Assembly (NCBI GenBank): GCA_902775355.1
Contig: CACYLY010000001.1
Coordinates: forward strand, 1 to 64,000
Direction: 5' to 3'
DNA from: Oscillospiraceae bacterium
GTDB lineage: Bacteria > Bacillota > Clostridia > Oscillospirales > Oscillospiraceae
Length of the DNA: 64,000 nt
A program made the translations under genes and the position numbers. Below the pieces are notes generated by a model that was given only the letters and a program-made list of their open reading frames with translations, had not been told where the DNA came from and made no database searches. This document shows positions 15,324 through 23,548 of this stretch, one piece after another (the stretch's first letter is position 1; each line of letters starts with the position of its first letter).

Positions 15324-17696
15324 ATGAGTTTTTTTGAAAAATCCCTGAATACCTTGGAGCTGCCGGCGGTACTGAACATGCTGTCCCAGCAGGCGGTGGG
15401 GGACACCGCCAAGGAGCGCTGCCTGGAGCTTGCGCCCTCCGGGGATCCCTTTGAGGTCAAGCGCCGCCTGGACGAGACCAGCGCCGCCAAGACCATGATG
15501 GTGGTCCGGGGCAGCCCCAGCTTCTCCGGCGTGAAGGACGTTCGGGCCTCCCTGGCCCGGGCGGACCTGGGCGGAGCGCTGAACACCCGGGAGCTGCTGG
15601 ACATCGCCCGGGTGCTGCAGTGTGCCCGGCTGGTGCGCGGCTACATCGCCGACGACAGCGTGGGCAAGACCTGCATCGACTCCCTGTTCGGCGCGCTGCG
15701 GGCCAACAAGTTCCTGGAGGAGAAGATCAACACCTCCATCGTGGGAGAGGACGAGATCGCCGACGGGGCCTCCAACGAGCTGGCGGATATCCGCCGGAAG
15801 ATGCGGGCCGCGGCGGCCCGGGCCCGGGAGGCGCTGCAGAAGATCCTCTCCTCGCCCTCCTACGCCAAGGCCCTGCAGGAGCCCATCATCACCATGCGCT
15901 CTGACCGCTATGTGGTGCCGGTGAAGGTGGAGCACAAGGGCGCGGTGCCGGGACTGGTGCACGACATCTCCGCCACGGGCCAGACCCTCTTCATCGAGCC
16001 CATGGGCGCGGTGAAGGCCAACAACGAGCTGCGGGAGCTGGCCGCCAAGGAGAAGCTGGAGATCGAGCGGATCCTGGCCGAGCTCTCCGCCGACTGCGCC
16101 GAGCACCGGCAGGATATCGACTCGGACTTCGATCTGCTGGTGCGGCTGGACATCATCTTCGCCAAGGCCAAGCTCAGCTATAAGCTGGACTGCCAGGAGG
16201 CGAGCCTGGAGGGGGAGGGCATCCTGCTGCGCAGAGCCCGCCATCCGCTGCTGGACCCGGCCAAGGCAGTGCCCATCAACGTGGAGCTGGGCGAGAGCTT
16301 TGACACCCTGGTCATCACCGGCCCCAACACCGGGGGCAAGACCGTGTCCCTGAAGACCATCGGGCTGCTGGCCGCCATGAACCAGTGCGGGCTGCACATC
16401 CCCGCCGCCGACGGCAGCAATCTGCCGGTGTTCCGGCACATCCTGGCGGATATCGGCGACGAGCAGAGCATCGAGCAGAGCCTCTCCACCTTCTCAGCCC
16501 ATATGACCAACATCGTCAGCATCCTGGCCGAGTGCGACGAGAAGTCCCTGCTGCTCTTTGACGAGCTGGGCGCCGGCACCGACCCCACCGAGGGCGCGGC
16601 TCTGGCCATTTCCATCATCGAGTACGCCCGGCAGAAGGGGGCCATGATCGCCGCCACCACCCACTACGCGGAGCTGAAGGTCTACGCCACCAACCAGCCC
16701 GGGGTCCAGAACGCCTCCTGCGAGTTCGACGTGGAGACCCTGCGGCCCACCTACCACCTGCTGGTGGGCATCCCCGGCAAGTCCAACGCCTTTGCCATCT
16801 CCCGCCGCCTGGGCCTGGGGGAGGACATCATCGAGGACGCGAAGAACCGGGTCAACACCGACAGCGCCAGCTTTGAGGCCACCATCGAGAAGCTGGAGCA
16901 GACCCGGCTGCTGCTGGAAAAGGACCGGGAGGAAGCGGCCAGAAAGCTCCGGGAGGCAGAGGAGACCGCCCGCAAGTCCGCCCAGCTCAGGAAGGAGCTG
17001 GAGGTCCGGCTGGAAAAGGCGGATCTGAAGGCCAGGCGGGACGCGGAGCGGATCCTCCAGGAGGCCCGGGACACCGCCGAGGCCACCTTCCGGGAACTGG
17101 ACGAGATGCGGGAGAAGGCCAACGAGGAGGACAATATCCAGCGCATCAACGAGGCCAGAAGCGAGCTGCGCCGCAAGCTGAACCAGAGCCAGGAGAAGCT
17201 GCGCGGCAGCGACGCGCCCCCGGCGGAGGAGCAGAAATCTTCCCGACCGGTCAAGCCCGGGGACACGGTGCAGATCAAGTCCATGGGCATGAAGGCCGAG
17301 GTCATCTCCGTCTCACCGGAGCGGGTGCTGACCCTGCGGGCCGGCATCATGAACGTTACCGCCCGGGAGGACGAGGTGCTGCTGATCGAGGGGGAGAGCA
17401 AAAAGCCCAAGATCGCCGGCGGCACCGGTCCCGCCACGCTCCGCTCCGCCTCCTTCCCGGCGGAGGTGGACCTGCGGGGCATGGAGGTCATCGACGCCCT
17501 GCTCACCGCCGAGCAGTATCTGGACGGGGCGGTGATGGCCAGACTCAAGACCGTCACCATCATCCACGGAAAGGGCACCGGCGCGCTGCGCACCGCGGTG
17601 CAGGACATGCTGCGGCACAATAAGAGCGTCAAATCCTTCCGCCTGGGCCGCTTCGGCGAGGGCGAAGCGGGCGTCACCGTCGTGGAATTGAAATAA
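15324..17696 (+). CDS. mutS2: Endonuclease MutS2
   Basis: MutS2 is an ATPase with a C-terminal nuclease domain. It suppresses recombination and, in Bacillus, also acts on collided ribosomes. The 790-residue protein carries Walker A GPNTGGKT at 333-340, DELGAGTDPTEGAAL as Walker B, a long coiled coil (about 510-640) and a C-terminal Smr domain from about 713 starting EVDLRGME and containing the HGKGTGALR motif. No mismatch-recognition domain is present, as expected for MutS2. Confidence 0.95.
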   Translation: MSFFEKSLNTLELPAVLNMLSQQAVGDTAKERCLELAPSGDPFEVKRRLDETSAAKTMMVVRGSPSFSGVKDVRASLARADLGGALNTRELLDIARVLQCARLVRGYIADDSVGKTCIDSLFGALRANKFLEEKINTSIVGEDEIADGASNELADIRRKMRAAAARAREALQKILSSPSYAKALQEPIITMRSDRYVVPVKVEHKGAVPGLVHDISATGQTLFIEPMGAVKANNELRELAAKEKLEIERILAELSADCAEHRQDIDSDFDLLVRLDIIFAKAKLSYKLDCQEASLEGEGILLRRARHPLLDPAKAVPINVELGESFDTLVITGPNTGGKTVSLKTIGLLAAMNQCGLHIPAADGSNLPVFRHILADIGDEQSIEQSLSTFSAHMTNIVSILAECDEKSLLLFDELGAGTDPTEGAALAISIIEYARQKGAMIAATTHYAELKVYATNQPGVQNASCEFDVETLRPTYHLLVGIPGKSNAFAISRRLGLGEDIIEDAKNRVNTDSASFEATIEKLEQTRLLLEKDREEAARKLREAEETARKSAQLRKELEVRLEKADLKARRDAERILQEARDTAEATFRELDEMREKANEEDNIQRINEARSELRRKLNQSQEKLRGSDAPPAEEQKSSRPVKPGDTVQIKSMGMKAEVISVSPERVLTLRAGIMNVTAREDEVLLIEGESKKPKIAGGTGPATLRSASFPAEVDLRGMEVIDALLTAEQYLDGAVMARLKTVTIIHGKGTGALRTAVQDMLRHNKSVKSFRLGRFGEGEAGVTVVELK

Positions 17697-17781
17697 GTAC
17701 GGAAAAGCTGGAAAAAGCGTATAAAAGACAAACTTTTCCGCCGACAGGAAATGGTAAAAATAACGAAACGACGGAAAGCTG

Positions 17782-17810
17782 TTGACGGCGCGTCGAAAAT
17801 TTGTTAAAGT
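17782..17810 (+). promoter_or_regulatory. Promoter of the HPr gene
   Basis: TTGACG (17782-17787), 17 bp spacer, TAAAGT (17805-17810), about 50 bp before the start codon. Confidence 0.7.
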
Positions 17811-17858
17811 GTAACAGAACCCAGTGGAGATTCATAAAGGATATAAGGAGATGCGGGC

Positions 17859-18122
17859 ATGATTTCCAAGGAAGTAGTCATCAATAACCAGGTAGGTCTT
17901 CACGCCAGACCTGCGACTTTCTTCATTCAGAAAGCCAACGAGTTCAAGAGCAGCATCTGGGTCGAGAAGGAAGAGCGCCGCGTGAACGCCAAGAGCCTTC
18001 TGGGCGTTCTGTCCCTGGGCATCGTGAAGGGTACCGCCATCACCATCATTGCCGACGGCACGGATGAGGAAGCGGCGATCACCACCCTTTCGGAGCTGAT
18101 CGATTCCGATTTCTCCGAGTAA
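17859..18122 (+). CDS. ptsH: Phosphocarrier protein HPr
   Basis: An 87-residue HPr-family protein. The PTS phosphorylation site His15 lies in GLHARP and the HPr-kinase site Ser46 in NAKSLLG, so both PTS transfer and catabolite-repression signalling are possible. It stands alone, without ptsI, between its own promoter and a terminator. In Clostridia such solo HPr genes are common. The start is preceded by AAGGAGATG. Confidence 0.93.
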   Translation: MISKEVVINNQVGLHARPATFFIQKANEFKSSIWVEKEERRVNAKSLLGVLSLGIVKGTAITIIADGTDEEAAITTLSELIDSDFSE

Positions 18123-18133
18123 TACAGCAACAT

Positions 18134-18175
18134 AAAGATGTATCAGGGTGTGCCTCGGCACACCCTGAATCTTTC
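18134..18175 (+). terminator. Terminator after the HPr gene
   Basis: Stem TCAGGGTGTGCC / GCACACCCTGA with TCG loop, extended by AAAGAT/ATCTTT. The right arm lies close to the uvrC ribosome binding site. Confidence 0.75.
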
Positions 18176-18192
18176 ATGGAACGGAGCGCGCT

Positions 18193-20010
18193 ATGCTGGA
18201 CGAGCTGCGGGAAAAAGCGAATCATCTGCCTCTGCTGCCCGGGGTCTATATCATGCTGGACGCCCATAACGAGGTCATCTACGTGGGCAAGGCCAAGAAG
18301 CTGAAGAACCGGGTCAGCAGCTATTTTCACGGGGAGCACCTGCCCAAGGTGGCCGCCATGGTGGAAAAGGTGGCGGACTTCAACGTGATCGTGGCCGCCA
18401 GCGAGCTGGAGGCCCTGGTGCTGGAAAACTCCCTCATCAAGCGCCACAAGCCCCATTACAACATCCTGCTGAAGGACGACAAGGGCTATCCCTTCATCCG
18501 CCTGGACCCCAGACAGGACTACCCGGTGATGAGCATCGCAAGCCGCAGCGCCCGGGACGGGGCGAAATACTACGGTCCCTTCGGCGGCCGCAGCCAGACC
18601 CGGGAGATCATCAACACCGTCTGCCGGGCCCTGCTGCTGCCGGACTGCAGCCGGAAATTCCCCCGGGATATCGGCAAGGACCGGCCCTGCCTGAACTACC
18701 ACATGGGCGCCTGCGCCGGCTGGTGCCTGAAAGACAGCGACGCCGCGGACTACCGTGCCCGGATGCGTCAGGCGGCCCTGATCCTGGAGGGCAAGAGCGC
18801 CGAGCTCATCGAGGAGCTGAGGGGCGAGATGGAACGGGCAGCGGAGGAACTGCGCTTTGAAAAGGCCGCTCAGCTCCGGGACCGGATGCGGGCCATCGAG
18901 AGCGTGAGCCAGAAGCAGCGGGTCATCGCCACCGCCTTTGCCGATACCGACGCCATCGGCTTCTGCCGGGGCGCCAGGAGCTGCTTTACCGTGCTGCACT
19001 TCGTGGACGGGGACCTGGCCGGCAAGGACGTGGAGATGATGGACGAGCCTTTGGAGGAGGATCCGGAGGCCGTGTCGGAGCTGCTGCGGCAGTATTACAC
19101 CGCCCATCGGGGCGGCTGGCCCAAGAACATCCTCCTGCCCTGCGAGATCGAGGACCGGGAGGAGCTGGAGACCCTGCTCAGCGAGACCGCGGGCCGCCGT
19201 GTCTATCTGGAGTGCCCCAAGCGGGGAGAGCGCCTGCGCCTGATTGAGAGCGCGGCCCTCAACGCCCGGGAGGAGATCCTGCGGCGCACCACCCAGGAGC
19301 AGCGCCGCTCCAAGACCCTGGAGTGGCTGCAGAAGGCCCTGGAGCTGGAGGAGTTCCCCACCCGGATCGAGGCCTTTGACATCTCCAACCTGGGGGACAC
19401 GGGCATCGTGGCCGCCATGACCGTCCATGTGGACGGCAAGCCCCGCCGGCGGGACTATCGGAAGTTCCGCATCCGGGACCTGGCGGGGGCCGACGACTAT
19501 GCCAGCATGTACCAGGCGGTGACCCGCCGCTTTCAGCGCTATCTGGACGGGGACGAGCACTTTGCCCCTCTGCCGGATCTGCTGCTGATCGACGGGGGAG
19601 AAAACCACGCCGCCACAGCCTGTCGGGCCCAGGAGGACCTGGGGCTGAGCGTGCCCACCTTCGGCATGGTGAAGGACGACCGGCACCGGACCCGGGCCCT
19701 GGTGACCCCGGAGGGGCGGGAGATCGGCATTCAGAACAATCCGGCGGTCTTCGCCCTGGTGGGGAACATCCAGGAGGAGACCCACAATACCGCCATCGAG
19801 TATCAGCGCTCCCTGCGGCAGGAGAGCTATGCCTCCGCCCTGGATCGGATCGACGGGGTCGGCCCCCGGCGGAAAAACGAGCTGCTGAAGGCCTTTAAGT
19901 CCCTGAAGGCCATCCGGGAGGCAAGCGAGGAGCAGCTGGCTCAGGTCCTGCCGAAGAACACGGCAAAGGCGGTTTACGAGTATTTTCATCATGAAGAGAC
20001 GAAGGAATGA
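18193..20010 (+). CDS. uvrC: Excinuclease ABC subunit C
   Basis: UvrC makes the dual incisions in nucleotide excision repair. The 605-residue protein has the N-terminal GIY-YIG domain (GVYIMLD, then EVIYVGKAK, residues about 16-38), a UVR domain (AAEELRFEKAAQLRDRMRAIE, about 215-238), the RNase H-like endonuclease region (IEAFDISN, LLLIDGGE) and C-terminal helix-hairpin-helix (IDGVGPRRKNELL). The TGA stop is part of an octamer repeat unit: the tandem GAAGGAAT tract begins within the last codons. Confidence 0.95.
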   Translation: MLDELREKANHLPLLPGVYIMLDAHNEVIYVGKAKKLKNRVSSYFHGEHLPKVAAMVEKVADFNVIVAASELEALVLENSLIKRHKPHYNILLKDDKGYPFIRLDPRQDYPVMSIASRSARDGAKYYGPFGGRSQTREIINTVCRALLLPDCSRKFPRDIGKDRPCLNYHMGACAGWCLKDSDAADYRARMRQAALILEGKSAELIEELRGEMERAAEELRFEKAAQLRDRMRAIESVSQKQRVIATAFADTDAIGFCRGARSCFTVLHFVDGDLAGKDVEMMDEPLEEDPEAVSELLRQYYTAHRGGWPKNILLPCEIEDREELETLLSETAGRRVYLECPKRGERLRLIESAALNAREEILRRTTQEQRRSKTLEWLQKALELEEFPTRIEAFDISNLGDTGIVAAMTVHVDGKPRRRDYRKFRIRDLAGADDYASMYQAVTRRFQRYLDGDEHFAPLPDLLLIDGGENHAATACRAQEDLGLSVPTFGMVKDDRHRTRALVTPEGREIGIQNNPAVFALVGNIQEETHNTAIEYQRSLRQESYASALDRIDGVGPRRKNELLKAFKSLKAIREASEEQLAQVLPKNTAKAVYEYFHHEETKE

Positions 20011-20072
20011 AGGAATGAAGGAATGAAGGAATGAAGGAATGAAGGAATGAAGGAATGAAGGAATGAAGGAAT
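20001..20072 (+). repeat. Octamer tandem repeat, nine GAAGGAAT units
   Basis: Nine perfect copies. The first unit contributes the last uvrC codons and its TGA stop. The same octamer occurs in five copies at 46067-46106 at the start of a related element. Confidence 0.95.
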
Positions 20073-20394
20073 GATAACCCCTTCAGTCTCGCTCGCTGCG
20101 CTCGCTCGACAGCTCCCCCGGAGGGGGAGCCAAGAGACGGCCTTGCTTCCCGAAGGGGGAGGCAAGAGGCGGCCTTGCTTCCCCCTTTGGGGGAAGTCCC
20201 CAGTGCGCACACTGGGGAATAGGGGATTATCAATCCATCGGCGAAGCCGATACCATAATTCCTTCATTAGCAAAGCGTCTTCATTTCTTCATTAGCGAAG
20301 CGACTTCATTTCATCTGCAATCGGGCGACCGTAAGGGTCGCCCCTACAGTCGGGCGGCCGCAGGGGCCGCCTCAACGGAAGGACGGTATGCGAA
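20073..20394. repeat. Composite intergenic element, copy 1
   Basis: After the octamer tract comes GATAACCCCTTCAGTCTC, a GCTCGCTGCGCTCGC palindrome, several ctccccc/gggggag hairpins, the CCAGTG-CGCA-CACTGG hairpin (20200-20215), and an end with repeated CTTCATT pieces (about 20250-20310). A second copy lies at about 46067-46325. A GGGCGACC/GGTCGCCC hairpin follows at 20324-20344. No gene is seen. Confidence 0.85.
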
Positions 20395-20937
20395 ATGCGC
20401 GTCATCACCGGCACGGCCCGGGGGAGAAGGCTGAAAACCCCGGAAAACTATGATATCCGCCCCACCACGGACAACGTGAAGGAGTCCCTCTTCAACATCA
20501 TCCAGTTCGATATCGAGGGCCGCCGGGTGCTGGACCTTTTCGCCGGCACCGGCCAGCTGGGCATCGAGGCCCTGAGCCGGGGCGCCAAAAGCTGCGTCTT
20601 TGTGGACGAGAGCAGGGAAGCGGTGAGGATCGTGAAGGAGAACCTGAAGACCTGCGCCCTCAGCGCGCCGGTGCTGCAGTCCGACGCCCTGAGCTACCTG
20701 CAGCGGGGAGAACGCTTCGACCTGATCTTCGTGGACCCGCCCTACGACGCGGGGCTTTACGAACCGGTGCTGAACTGCCTGATGCAGGTTGACAACTTGT
20801 CGGATGGTGGTATAATTGTCTGTGAAGCTCGCAGCGAAGCCCCGCTTCCGGAGCTTCGGGCGCCTTACCGGAAGGGGAAGGAATACCGCTACGGCAAGGT
20901 AAAAATCTGTATCTACACAAAGGAAAGCAGCGTATGA
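20395..20937 (+). CDS. rsmD: 16S rRNA (guanine966-N2)-methyltransferase
   Basis: RsmD methylates G966 of 16S rRNA. The 180-residue protein has the SAM-binding motif VLDLFAGTGQLGIEALSRG near residue 44 and the catalytic IFVDPPYD. The N-terminal VITGTARGRRLKTP and RPTTDNVKESLFN segments are diagnostic. The stop overlaps the coaD start by four bases; this rsmD-coaD pairing is widespread in Firmicutes. Confidence 0.95.
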   Translation: MRVITGTARGRRLKTPENYDIRPTTDNVKESLFNIIQFDIEGRRVLDLFAGTGQLGIEALSRGAKSCVFVDESREAVRIVKENLKTCALSAPVLQSDALSYLQRGERFDLIFVDPPYDAGLYEPVLNCLMQVDNLSDGGIIVCEARSEAPLPELRAPYRKGKEYRYGKVKICIYTKESSV

Positions 20938-21428
20938 GTATCGCCATCTGTCCGGGCAGCTTTGACCCCATCACCCTGGGACACCTGAATATCATCCGCC
21001 GCTCGGCGAAGATTTTCGACAGGGTGATCGTTTGCATCATGCACAACGCCATGAAGCCCAACCCCATGTTCACCGTGGAGGAGAAGGTGGCTATGGTACG
21101 CAAGGCGGTGGAGCGCTATCCCAATGTGACGGTGGACTGGTCCGACGGACTCCTGGCGGAGTATGCCAGGCAGTACCCCGGCGCGGTCATCGTCAAGGGC
21201 CTGCGGGCCGCCTCCGACTTCGAGTACGAGTTTCAGATGAACCTGATCAACAAGAAGATCAATCCCGAACTGGAGACCATGTTCCTCACCGCCAGCGGGA
21301 AGTACACCTTCCTCAGCTCCTCGGTGGTGCGGGAGATGGCCTTCTACGGCGCGGATCTGGAGGGCCTGGTGCCTTCGGAGCTGATTGGGGAGATCCAGGA
21401 AAAGGCCAAGCAGTGGAGGTTGAAATAA
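20934..21428 (+). CDS. coaD: Phosphopantetheine adenylyltransferase
   Basis: CoaD makes dephospho-CoA from 4'-phosphopantetheine and ATP. The 164-residue protein shows the nucleotidyltransferase motif TLGH (14-17), GSFDPITLGHLNII at the N-terminus, and the conserved KGLRAASDFEYEFQM and LSSSVVRE segments. Start and stop overlap both neighbours, so rsmD, coaD and the following coiled-coil gene are one transcription unit. Confidence 0.97.
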   Translation: MSIAICPGSFDPITLGHLNIIRRSAKIFDRVIVCIMHNAMKPNPMFTVEEKVAMVRKAVERYPNVTVDWSDGLLAEYARQYPGAVIVKGLRAASDFEYEFQMNLINKKINPELETMFLTASGKYTFLSSSVVREMAFYGADLEGLVPSELIGEIQEKAKQWRLK

Positions 21429-21925
21429 TGGATAATATCGACGTAATGGAGCGGCTGGACGCGCTGTTTGCCATGATCAGCGAGGCCTGGGGCGTCCCCC
21501 TGGGGAACGACAAGTGCATCATCGAGCGGGAGAAGGCGCTGAAGCTCATCACGGACATCAAGGCCGCCCTGCCCACCTCGATTTCCGAGGCCAAGCGCCT
21601 GGTGGCGGCCCGGGACGAGTTCATCGGCAACGCCAAGCGGGAGGCCGAGGCCATGCGCAAGAGCGCGGAGGAGAAGGCCCGCATCCTGGTGGACGAGCAG
21701 GAGATCTCCCGCGTCGCCCGGATCAAATCGGCGGAGATGATCTCCAGCGCGGAGAACAAGGCCGCCGAGATCCGCCGGATCGCCGGCGAGTATGTGGACA
21801 CCCTGATGCGCCAGAGCGAAGAGACCCTGGCTGCCTCCCTCGGCGCCATCCGGGAAAAGCGCAGCAACTTCCGCGGCGTACAGGAGGCCCGACGGCCCGC
21901 CCCCTCCAATCCCAAAGAACTTTAA
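21428..21925 (+). CDS. Coiled-coil protein of unknown function
   Basis: A 165-residue Ala/Glu/Arg-rich protein with a long predicted helix (about 50-150, KREAEAMRKSAEEKARIL and so on) resembling the stator b-subunit/DivIVA style of coiled coil. It has no membrane segment or catalytic motif. Its ATG shares a base with the coaD stop. Similar small helical proteins often follow coaD in Clostridia, but I know of no assigned role. It ends at a clear terminator. Confidence 0.75.
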   Translation: MDNIDVMERLDALFAMISEAWGVPLGNDKCIIEREKALKLITDIKAALPTSISEAKRLVAARDEFIGNAKREAEAMRKSAEEKARILVDEQEISRVARIKSAEMISSAENKAAEIRRIAGEYVDTLMRQSEETLAASLGAIREKRSNFRGVQEARRPAPSNPKEL

Positions 21926-21933
21926 AACATACG

Positions 21934-21966
21934 AAAACACCTCGTCGAAAGACGGGGTGTTTTTTA
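21934..21966 (+). terminator. Terminator after rsmD-coaD
   Basis: AAAACACCTCGTC-GAAA-GACGGGGTGTTTTTT hairpin with tetraloop and T-run. Confidence 0.9.
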
Positions 21967-21971
21967 GTGGT

Positions 21972-21995
21972 TAGTTCGTAGTTCGTAGTTCGTAG
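21972..21995 (+). repeat. Heptamer tandem repeat (TAGTTCG)3
   Basis: Three units directly after the terminator, the same unit as at 3199 and 13196. The flanking TGGTTAG is shared with the tract near 50326-50340 on the other strand. Confidence 0.8.
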
Positions 21996-22137
21996 AGTTA
22001 GGAGAGAACAGGGGCAGGGACAGGAACGGGCGATGTTGCGACAGATGCGGCGCGGGTGACGATACAGATCCGATTGCCAGGTTTTTAACGGGATTGTTAG
22101 AAACTTGACTGGAAAATCTGCGCTTTTTCCCCTTTCT

Positions 22138-22171
22138 CTTGTAGACAAGTGACAAAAACTTATGGTATGAT
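22138..22171 (+). promoter_or_regulatory. Candidate rnf promoter and operator
   Basis: Extended -10, TGG then TATGAT (22166-22171), about 35 bp before rnfC. No good -35 is visible at 17 bp; that region instead has the small inverted repeat CTTGT-AG-ACAAG (22138-22149), which might be a regulator site. The 22000-22200 stretch is AT-rich and otherwise empty. Confidence 0.45.
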
Positions 22172-22204
22172 ACAAAATGTATGATTCTAAGAGAGGTGAA
22201 GCAT

Positions 22205-23548
22205 ATGACCCACACGTTTCACGGCGGCGTACACCCTGATTACAGGAAGAGACCGGATATTCCTGTTACGGTCATCGCGCCGCCGCCCCAGGTCGTGATC
22301 CCCATGATCCAGCACATCGGCGCCCCCTGCAAGCCCCTGGTGCAGAAGGGTGATCTGGTGAAGATGGGCCAGAAGATCGGCGAGAACCCGGCGCCCGTCT
22401 CCGCCCCGGTACACGCCTCCGTGTCCGGGAAGGTGGTGGCGGTGGAACCCCGTCCTCATCCCCTGGGCGATACCATCATGTCCGTCGTCATCGAGAACGA
22501 CGGGCTGGATACCCCGGAATTCATGGAACCCATGACCCCGGAACAGATGAAGAATCCGGACGCCATCCTGGAGCGCATCCGCCAGGCCGGCGTGGTGGGC
22601 ATGGGCGGTGCCATGTTCCCCACCGCCTTCAAGATCAGCGGCGGCATCGGCAAGGTGGACAGGCTCATCATCAACGGCGCTGAGTGCGAGCCCTATCTGA
22701 ACGGCGACCATCTGACCATGCTGAACTACCCCGAGCAGCTGCTCAAGGGCATCGAGCTGGTGCGCATCGCCAGCTGCGTGGACAAGGCCTACTACGGCAT
22801 CGAGGTGAACAAGCAGGACGCCATCGACCTGCTCAACTCCCTCCATCCGGAGAAGTACGGCATCGAGATCGTGCCCGAGAAGGTCAAGTACCCCCAGGGC
22901 GGCGAGAAGATGCAGGTCAAGGCCGTCACCGGAAGAGAGGTCAAGCCCGGCGGACTGCCCTCCGGCGTGGGCGCCAACGTGGTCTCCACCCGGACCTGCT
23001 ACGCCGTCTATCAGGCCTGCTACGAGGGCCGGCCCGTCATCGAGCGCATCGTCACCGTCTCCGGCAGCGCCCTGAAGGAGACCGTCAACGGTCTGACCCG
23101 GGTGGGCACGCCCTTCGGCTACCTGGCCGAGCAGTGCGGCGGCTTTGTGAAGACCCCCCGGAAGATCGTTCTCGGCGGCCCCATGATGGGCATCTGCGCC
23201 ACCAGCTTTGATGCCCCCACCATCAAGGGCACCTCCGGCGTTCTCTTCTTCACCGAGGAGGAGGACAAGCATGTGGACGAGCCCACCTGCATCCGCTGCG
23301 GCAAGTGCATCAGCGTCTGCCCCATGAAGCTGGAGCCGGTCTTCATGTACATGTACTACACCAAGGGCGACTATGAGATGCTGGAGAAATACCACGTGAT
23401 GGACTGCTTTGAGTGCGGCAGCTGCTCCTACAACTGTCCCGGCCGCATGCCCCTGACCCACGCCTTTAAGACCGCCAAGCTCATGTTCCAGGCGAAGGCC
23501 GCCAAGGAGAAGGCCAAGGCCGAGGCAGCAAAGGAGGCCAAGAAATGA
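22205..23548 (+). CDS. rnfC: Rnf complex subunit C
   Basis: RnfC is the NADH-side peripheral subunit of the ferredoxin:NAD+ oxidoreductase, which couples electron flow from ferredoxin to NAD+ with Na+ or H+ export at the membrane. The 447-residue protein has the flavin/NADH-binding Complex I 51-kDa-like core (GVVGMGGAMFPTAFK, INGAECEPYLNGD) and two [4Fe-4S] motifs, CIRCGKCISVCP and CFECGSCSYNCP, near the C-terminus, then a Lys/Ala-rich tail. ATG 22205 has GAGAGGTGA upstream. It is the first gene of rnfCDGEAB. Confidence 0.97.
   Translation: MTHTFHGGVHPDYRKRPDIPVTVIAPPPQVVIPMIQHIGAPCKPLVQKGDLVKMGQKIGENPAPVSAPVHASVSGKVVAVEPRPHPLGDTIMSVVIENDGLDTPEFMEPMTPEQMKNPDAILERIRQAGVVGMGGAMFPTAFKISGGIGKVDRLIINGAECEPYLNGDHLTMLNYPEQLLKGIELVRIASCVDKAYYGIEVNKQDAIDLLNSLHPEKYGIEIVPEKVKYPQGGEKMQVKAVTGREVKPGGLPSGVGANVVSTRTCYAVYQACYEGRPVIERIVTVSGSALKETVNGLTRVGTPFGYLAEQCGGFVKTPRKIVLGGPMMGICATSFDAPTIKGTSGVLFFTEEEDKHVDEPTCIRCGKCISVCPMKLEPVFMYMYYTKGDYEMLEKYHVMDCFECGSCSYNCPGRMPLTHAFKTAKLMFQAKAAKEKAKAEAAKEAKK

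Noticed and set aside
20001..20072. Possible CRISPR array
   Set aside because: Octamers (and the heptamers elsewhere) are directly abutting with no spacers, and no cas gene is present.
22139..22171. Conventional -35/-10 pair for rnf using TTGTAG
   Set aside because: Spacing to TATGAT would be 21 bp, too long; only the extended -10 is kept.
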